This document shows positions 59,717-64,000 of a stretch of DNA of 64,000 nt, piece by piece. Positions within the stretch are counted from its first letter, which is position 1. Each line of letters opens with the position of its first letter. A program made the translations under genes and the position numbers. The stretch comes from Feifania hominis. GTDB lineage: Bacteria; Bacillota; Clostridia; Oscillospirales; Feifaniaceae. The DNA lies in the NCBI RefSeq assembly GCF_014384765.1, contig NZ_JACRSP010000002.1, positions 558,001 through 622,000 on the forward strand. Reading direction: 5' to 3'. A model generated the notes under the pieces. It had not been told where the DNA came from. It did not search any database and saw nothing but the letters and a program-made list of their open reading frames with translations.

Positions 59717-60712
59717 ATGTCCGAACAGAAAATCATCTTTTCCGCCATTCAGCCCTCGGGCAAAATCACTCTCGGCAACTACCTCGGCGCGGTGAAAAAC
59801 TGGGTGGAGCTCCAGGACCGGTACCACTGCATCTACAGTCTGGCCGATCTGCACGCCATCACCGTGCGCCAGGACCCGAAAGCGCTGCATGATCAGTCGC
59901 TTCTGCTCCTCGCGCAGCTGATCGCCTGCGGTCTCGACCCGCAGCGCTGCGTCCTCTTCATTCAGAGCCATGTGCCGGCGCACGCAGAGCTCGCGTGGGT
60001 GCTCAACTGCTACACCATGTTCGGCGAGCTGTCGCGCATGACCCAGTTCAAAGACAAGTCGCAGAGCCACCCCGAGAACATCAACGCCGGACTCTTCACC
60101 TACCCCGCGCTCATGGCGGCCGATATTCTGCTCTACCAGACCGACCTTGTTCCGGTCGGCGAGGACCAGAAGCAGCACGTCGAGATCTGCCGCGACATTG
60201 CAACCCGCTTCAACGGCATCTACGGCGACGTGTTCCGCATGCCCGAGCCCTTTATTCCCAAAGTGGGCGCGCGCATCATGAGCCTTCAGGAGCCGACAAG
60301 AAAAATGTCGAAGTCGGACACCAACCAGAATGGCTACATTCTGCTCATGGATGAGGATAAGGACATTCTCAAAAAATTCAAGCGCGCCGTTACCGATTCG
60401 GAGATGAAAGTCTGCTACGCCGAGGGCAAGGAGGGCGTCAACAACCTCATGCGTATCTATGCCGCCGCAACGGGCAAGACTCTCGATGAGATCACCCTCG
60501 AATTCGACGGCCGCGGCTACGGCGACTTCAAGACAGCCGTCGGCGAGGCGGTCGTGGCGCTGCTCGGCCCGATCCGCGAAAAGACAAAGGAGTATCTCGC
60601 CGACCGCGCCTATCTGGAAAAAGTTTATCGCGACGGCGCCGAACGCGCAAATGAAATGGCACAAAAGACGCTCTCAGACGTCTATGATAAAGTAGGGTTC
60701 GTCCACCGCTAA
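59717..60712 (+). CDS. trpS: Tryptophan-tRNA ligase
   Basis: The 331-residue class I synthetase has TLGNYLGAVKNW as its HIGH-type motif (about 16-28), the tryptophan-binding LYQTDLVPVGEDQKQHVE region (about 140) and a perfect KMSKS (about 195). GGGAGG precedes the ATG. It ends just before the 60.7 kb repeat array and has no other terminator. Confidence 0.98.
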   Translation: MSEQKIIFSAIQPSGKITLGNYLGAVKNWVELQDRYHCIYSLADLHAITVRQDPKALHDQSLLLLAQLIACGLDPQRCVLFIQSHVPAHAELAWVLNCYTMFGELSRMTQFKDKSQSHPENINAGLFTYPALMAADILLYQTDLVPVGEDQKQHVEICRDIATRFNGIYGDVFRMPEPFIPKVGARIMSLQEPTRKMSKSDTNQNGYILLMDEDKDILKKFKRAVTDSEMKVCYAEGKEGVNNLMRIYAAATGKTLDEITLEFDGRGYGDFKTAVGEAVVALLGPIREKTKEYLADRAYLEKVYRDGAERANEMAQKTLSDVYDKVGFVHR

Positions 60713-60721
60713 CCGACGTCC

Positions 60722-61080
60722 TCGCGGGCTCCGCTCAGCTCCGTCGGGCTTTCCTCGAAAGTCCCGACATCCGCCCGCTGCGCCGCTCGTCCTTTCCCCT
60801 CAAAGCCTGCGGGCTTTGCGGGGGCCCCATCTCCGCTTCTCTGCGGGCTCCGCTCAGCTCCGTCGGGCTTTCTGCGAAAGTCCCGACATCCGCCCGCTGC
60901 GCCGCTCGTCCTTTCCCCTCAAAGCCTGCGGGCTTTGCGGGGGCCCCATCATCGCTTCGCTCCGGGCTCCGCTCAGCTCCGTCGGGCTTTCTGCGAAAGT
61001 CCCGACATCCGCCCGCTGCGCCGCTCGTCCTTTCCCCTCAAAGCCTGCGGGCTTTGCGGGGGCCCCATCTCCGCTTCGCT
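60722..61080 (+). repeat. Three tandem copies of a 119-bp hairpin repeat
   Basis: Units start near 60726, 60845 and 60964. Each has GGGCTCCGCTCAGCTCCGTC, then GGGCTTT(C)TGCGAAAGTCCC, then GACATCCGCCCGCTGCGCCG, then CTCGTCCTTTCCCC with a second hairpin (CAAAGCC/GGGCTTTG) and GGGGGCCCC. The core CATCCGCCCGCT...CCTT.TCCCC...GGGGGCCCC is the same as in the 49.9 kb array although the hairpin sequences differ. It does not code for protein. Confidence 0.88.
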
Positions 61081-61236
61081 GCAGGCCCGGCTTGCGCCGG
61101 ATTATTTGCCGCCCCGCAGGAGCTGAGCCAGGGCGATATGGCCGCGACTGAATCCATTCATGCCGACAATACGATACCGCCCCGCCAGGGGCAATACGCC
61201 GCCCCGCCAGGGGCTGGCGCACTACAGGAGTAAGCT
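61081..61236 (+). other. Leader region of the tagO-like gene
   Basis: It holds two copies of GCCCCGCCAGGGGC (61179 and 61201), each a small hairpin, 22 bp apart. No clear sigma-A promoter is seen. Confidence 0.5.
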
Positions 61237-62334
61237 ATGTCGTCACAGGATATCTTCACCATTGTCATTTCCTTTTTGCTCGCGGGCGTCATTTCCTTTG
61301 CCACCACACCGCTGGTCAAGGTTCTGGCGGGCCGCGTCGGCGCCATCGACGTACCGCGTGACAGCCGCCGGATGCACAAAGTGCCGATTCCCCGCCTCGG
61401 CGGGCTCGCCATCTTCTTCGGCTTTCTCATCACGGTTCTGCTCTTCGCCTTTGACCAGCCTCACATGGGCAGCATCCTGCTCGGCGCGGTGGTCATTGTG
61501 GTGCTCGGCGTGCTCGACGACATCATGGACTTGAGCGCCAAGCTCAAGTTTGCCGTTCAGATCATCGCCGCTCTCATCCCGGTGCTCTCCGGGGTGAGAA
61601 TCGACATTCTCTCGAGCTTCAACCCCTTTCGCGAGGGCGATTTCTTCCGCCTCGGCTGGCTCTCCATCCCGGTGACCGTGCTGTGGATTGTCGGCATCAC
61701 CAACGCCGTCAATCTCATCGACGGGCTCGACGGACTCGCCTGCGGCGTGTCGTCGATCGCCTCGGTGTCGCTGCTGATCATTGCCATTCTCGCCACCGAG
61801 CCCCTTGTCGCCATCACCATGGCGGCCCTCTGCGGGGCCTGCATCGGCTTTCTGCCCTACAACTTCAACCCGGCGAGCATCTTCATGGGCGACACGGGCG
61901 CGACTTTTCTCGGCTACATCCTCGCGACCATGTCGATTCAGGGCTACTTCAAGTTCTACGCGCTGATCTCGTTTGTGGTGCCCTTTCTCATTTTGGGGCT
62001 GCCCATCTTCGATACGGCGTTCGCCATTCTGCGCCGGGTGCTCTCGGGCCGCTCGCCCATGTCGCCCGACCGCGGCCATCTGCACCACAGGCTCATTGAC
62101 ATGGGCTTCTCCCAGAAGCAGACGGTGGCCATCATGTACACCATCAGCGCTGTTTTGGGGCTCTCGGCGGTGCTGCTGACCAGCACCAGCTTCGGCAAGG
62201 CCATGATCCTCATCGCAACGGCTGTCATTCTCTCCATCGTCGCGTTCAAGGTGATTGAGAGGCACCCCCACGGCACCCCCGCACACAGGGAGGAGCCGAA
62301 AGAGTCCAAGAGAAAGGACGGCCCCTATGAATAA
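61237..62334 (+). CDS. tagO: Undecaprenyl-phosphate N-acetylglucosaminyl 1-phosphate transferase (TagO/WecA type)
   Basis: The 365-residue membrane enzyme has about ten transmembrane helices and starts lipid-linked wall polymer synthesis by moving GlcNAc-1-P to undecaprenyl phosphate. The catalytic motifs LGVLDDIMDLSAKLKF, NAVNLIDGLDGLACG, SIFMGDTGATFLGY and the C-terminal HLHHRLIDMG (polyprenyl-P sugar family) are complete. GGAG lies six bases before the ATG. It overlaps the epimerase gene by 8 bp. The product is probably a teichoic-acid-like or SLH-binding secondary wall polymer. Confidence 0.94.
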   Translation: MSSQDIFTIVISFLLAGVISFATTPLVKVLAGRVGAIDVPRDSRRMHKVPIPRLGGLAIFFGFLITVLLFAFDQPHMGSILLGAVVIVVLGVLDDIMDLSAKLKFAVQIIAALIPVLSGVRIDILSSFNPFREGDFFRLGWLSIPVTVLWIVGITNAVNLIDGLDGLACGVSSIASVSLLIIAILATEPLVAITMAALCGACIGFLPYNFNPASIFMGDTGATFLGYILATMSIQGYFKFYALISFVVPFLILGLPIFDTAFAILRRVLSGRSPMSPDRGHLHHRLIDMGFSQKQTVAIMYTISAVLGLSAVLLTSTSFGKAMILIATAVILSIVAFKVIERHPHGTPAHREEPKESKRKDGPYE

Positions 62335-63478
62335 ATGTAAGGTCCTGTGCGTGATGGGCACGCGGCCCGAGGCCATCAAAATGGCTCCGCTCGTGCTCGA
62401 GCTGCGAAAGCGCCCGGAGATCGACTGCCGGGTCTGCGTCACGGCGCAGCACCGGGAGATGCTCGATATGGTGCTCGACCTGTTCGGCATCACGCCCGAC
62501 TACGATCTGAATATCATGACCCCGTCGCAGACGCTGTGCACCATTGCCGCCCGCGTCATCAGCGGCATGGAGGGCGTGCTGCGTGACTTTGCGCCCGATG
62601 TGACGCTTGTCCACGGCGACACCACCACCACTGCCGCCGGGGCGCTCGCCGCCTTTTACTGCGGCGCGCTCGTCGGCCATGTCGAGGCCGGGCTTCGCAC
62701 CTATGACCGGCGCTCCCCCTATCCCGAGGAGGTCAACCGCATGATGGCGGGCGCCATCTGCGAGCTGCACTTTGCGCCGACCGAAAACAACCGTCAGAAT
62801 CTTCTGCGCGAAAACATCCGCGAGGGCATCACCGTCACCGGGAACACCGTCATCGACGCGCTCAAATACACCGTGCGCGACGACTTTGCCTTTCGCACGG
62901 CCGCCGCGGCCGACGCCGTCGCCTCGGGCCGGCGCATCGTGCTTCTCACGGCGCACCGCCGCGAGAACTTCGGCCGGCCCCATGACAACATCTTCGAGGC
63001 GGCTCGGCAGCTTGCGCTGCGTTTTCCCGACATGGTCATTCTCTACCCCGTGCACCCGAATCCGGCTCTCAACCGGCGGGCGCACGAGATGCTCGACGGC
63101 ATCGAGAACATCGTTTTGACAAAGCCGCTTGACACCGATGAGATGCACAACCTCATGGCCCGCAGCACTCTGATTCTCACCGACTCCGGCGGACTTCAGG
63201 AGGAGGGCCCCGCCCTCGGCAAGCCCGTTTTGGTGCTGCGCCGGGAGACCGAGCGCCCCGAGGCAGTCGCGGCGGGCACAGTCAAGATCAGCGGCACCGA
63301 GACCGACGACATTGTGCGCGACGCGTCGGCGCTTCTCACCGACCCCGTCGCCTACGCCAAAATGGCACGGGCAGTCAACCCCTACGGCGACGGCCGGGCG
63401 TGCGAGCGCATCGCCGACGCCATTCTGTTCCACTTCGGCCTGCGGGACACTGCGCCCGCTGATTTTACAGGCCGCTAG
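62327..63478 (+). CDS. mnaA: UDP-N-acetylglucosamine 2-epimerase (non-hydrolysing)
   Basis: The 383-residue enzyme converts UDP-GlcNAc to UDP-ManNAc. It starts VLCVMGTRPEAIKMAPLVLEL and has the signature VHGDTTTTAAGALAAF, GHVEAGLRTYDRRSPYPEEVNR and LTDSGGLQEEGPALGKPVLVLR with catalytic acidic residues. The AAAGGA site and the 8-bp overlap with tagO favour the ATG at 62327. UDP-ManNAc is a building block of teichoic acids and of the pyruvylated wall polymers that bind SLH domains, which fits the SLH proteins in the window. Confidence 0.96.
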   Translation: MNKCKVLCVMGTRPEAIKMAPLVLELRKRPEIDCRVCVTAQHREMLDMVLDLFGITPDYDLNIMTPSQTLCTIAARVISGMEGVLRDFAPDVTLVHGDTTTTAAGALAAFYCGALVGHVEAGLRTYDRRSPYPEEVNRMMAGAICELHFAPTENNRQNLLRENIREGITVTGNTVIDALKYTVRDDFAFRTAAAADAVASGRRIVLLTAHRRENFGRPHDNIFEAARQLALRFPDMVILYPVHPNPALNRRAHEMLDGIENIVLTKPLDTDEMHNLMARSTLILTDSGGLQEEGPALGKPVLVLRRETERPEAVAAGTVKISGTETDDIVRDASALLTDPVAYAKMARAVNPYGDGRACERIADAILFHFGLRDTAPADFTGR

Positions 63479-63498
63479 ACCCATTTTCAGGAGGTGCC

Positions 63499-64000
63499 AT
63501 GAAACGATCCCCGGTTGGAAGAGTCCTTTTGATTCTGGTCCTGCTCGCCCTGTCGGGCGTGGGGCTCTTCTTCCTGCTGCGCGGCGTCAACAACCCCGTG
63601 ACCCCCGTCGACCCCATCTACGGTATGCCGGCGGACGAGTTCTCCGACAACCCGTCACTCACCCCGCACGGCGATGAGTGGTATGCGAGCCTTGTCGTCG
63701 AACCCGGCAATGTCAAGCAGGTCCTCAGCACCTGGCAGACACCCGAAAAGCTGCACTGGGCCGCTCAGACCACGCTCTACGGTGACGGTTCCTCGGTTGT
63801 GACCGACGCGGTCTATGACCGGGACGGCGACCATTTCACCGTGGAGCTGTCCACCTCGCGCGGGGCGCGCTATCTCTACACCCGAAACGGCGACACCGTC
63901 ACGGTGCGAAACACCACCGAGGGCGAGACAAGGCAGGCGGTCTACTCCAGACAGTACACGCCCGAGGCCCTCATGGGCATGGCCGACATTGAAGCCATTC
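63499..64000 (+). CDS. Membrane-anchored extracytoplasmic protein, 5' part only
   Basis: Only the first 167 codons lie in the window. An N-terminal transmembrane helix (about 8-28) is followed by an extracytoplasmic domain of alternating strands (YASLVVEPGNVKQVLSTW to FTVELSTSRGARYLYTRNGDTVTVRNT). The layout of short strands with an early PGNVKQVL segment is reminiscent of LolA-like beta-barrel lipoprotein carriers seen in Firmicutes, but this is only a guess. GGAGG precedes the ATG; it lies 20 bp after the epimerase gene and is probably in the same operon. Confidence 0.7.
   Translation, partial: MKRSPVGRVLLILVLLALSGVGLFFLLRGVNNPVTPVDPIYGMPADEFSDNPSLTPHGDEWYASLVVEPGNVKQVLSTWQTPEKLHWAAQTTLYGDGSSVVTDAVYDRDGDHFTVELSTSRGARYLYTRNGDTVTVRNTTEGETRQAVYSRQYTPEALMGMADIEAI

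Noticed and set aside
60816..61222. Open frames on both strands in the 60.7 kb repeats
   Set aside because: They encode only repeated Ala/Pro/Arg-rich text from the 119-bp units and have no ribosome site.

Overview
The window looks like chromosomal DNA of a GC-rich, spore-forming, anaerobic low-GC-lineage bacterium, most likely class Clostridia (Oscillospirales-like). Reasons: the spore genes gpr and spoIIP, an HrcA/CIRCE heat-shock operon, the Bacillus/Clostridium set darA-holB-ricT, Mini-RNase III, a strict-anaerobe pyruvate formate-lyase pair, an SLH-type S-layer protein, lipoproteins with Gram-positive context and frequent TTG starts. No phage, IS element, CRISPR array or rRNA was seen.

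Layout. 1-4.0 kb: a MarR-controlled heterodimeric ABC exporter and a small lipoprotein. 4.1-5.9 kb: a two-gene operon with a GspC/PilP-like protein and a secretin N-domain-like protein, unexpected in a monoderm. 6.2-11.6 kb: glutamate dehydrogenase, then a KdpD/KdpE-like two-component system next to a TPR protein and two TrkA-type K+ channel regulators. 12-17.7 kb: FemX-like ligase, alanine racemase, a YaaO-like PLP decarboxylase, DarA (c-di-AMP receptor), HolB and RicT, tightly packed and often overlapping. 17.8-26.5 kb (minus strand): a RING-like/zinc-ribbon pair, pflB-pflA behind a ZTP (pfl) riboswitch, a class III nucleotidyl cyclase-like protein, a CopZ-like protein with thioredoxin, YebC, YitT and MrnC. 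26.6-38.4 kb: dnaJ-dnaK-grpE-hrcA, hemW-lepA, mnmM, spoIIP-gpr and rpsT. 38.5-41 kb: tadA, a duplicated hairpin element, and a metal-box-controlled DUF3793-flavodoxin operon.

42-49.6 kb is the main accessory region: a LysR regulator diverges from nine co-directional genes. Four of them (small ORF, DUF3737, alpha/beta hydrolase, aldo/keto reductase) overlap by four bases or lie close together. They are followed by a cyclophilin-like protein, a lipoprotein aldo/keto reductase, a cytosolic flavoprotein, and two exported flavodoxin/cyclophilin-like fusions, one carried by three SLH domains and one by a lipid anchor. This reads as an inducible cytosol-to-cell-surface redox module.

49.8-64 kb: tRNA-Arg(CCU), a large S-layer protein, isocitrate dehydrogenase/aconitase, gltX, an aminotransferase, trpS, and a TagO-like/UDP-GlcNAc 2-epimerase cell-wall glycopolymer operon that runs off the right end. 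Hairpin-rich 117-119 bp tandem arrays at 49.9 and 60.7 kb share a core with a single hairpin at 53.4 kb and appear to be a dispersed repeat family.
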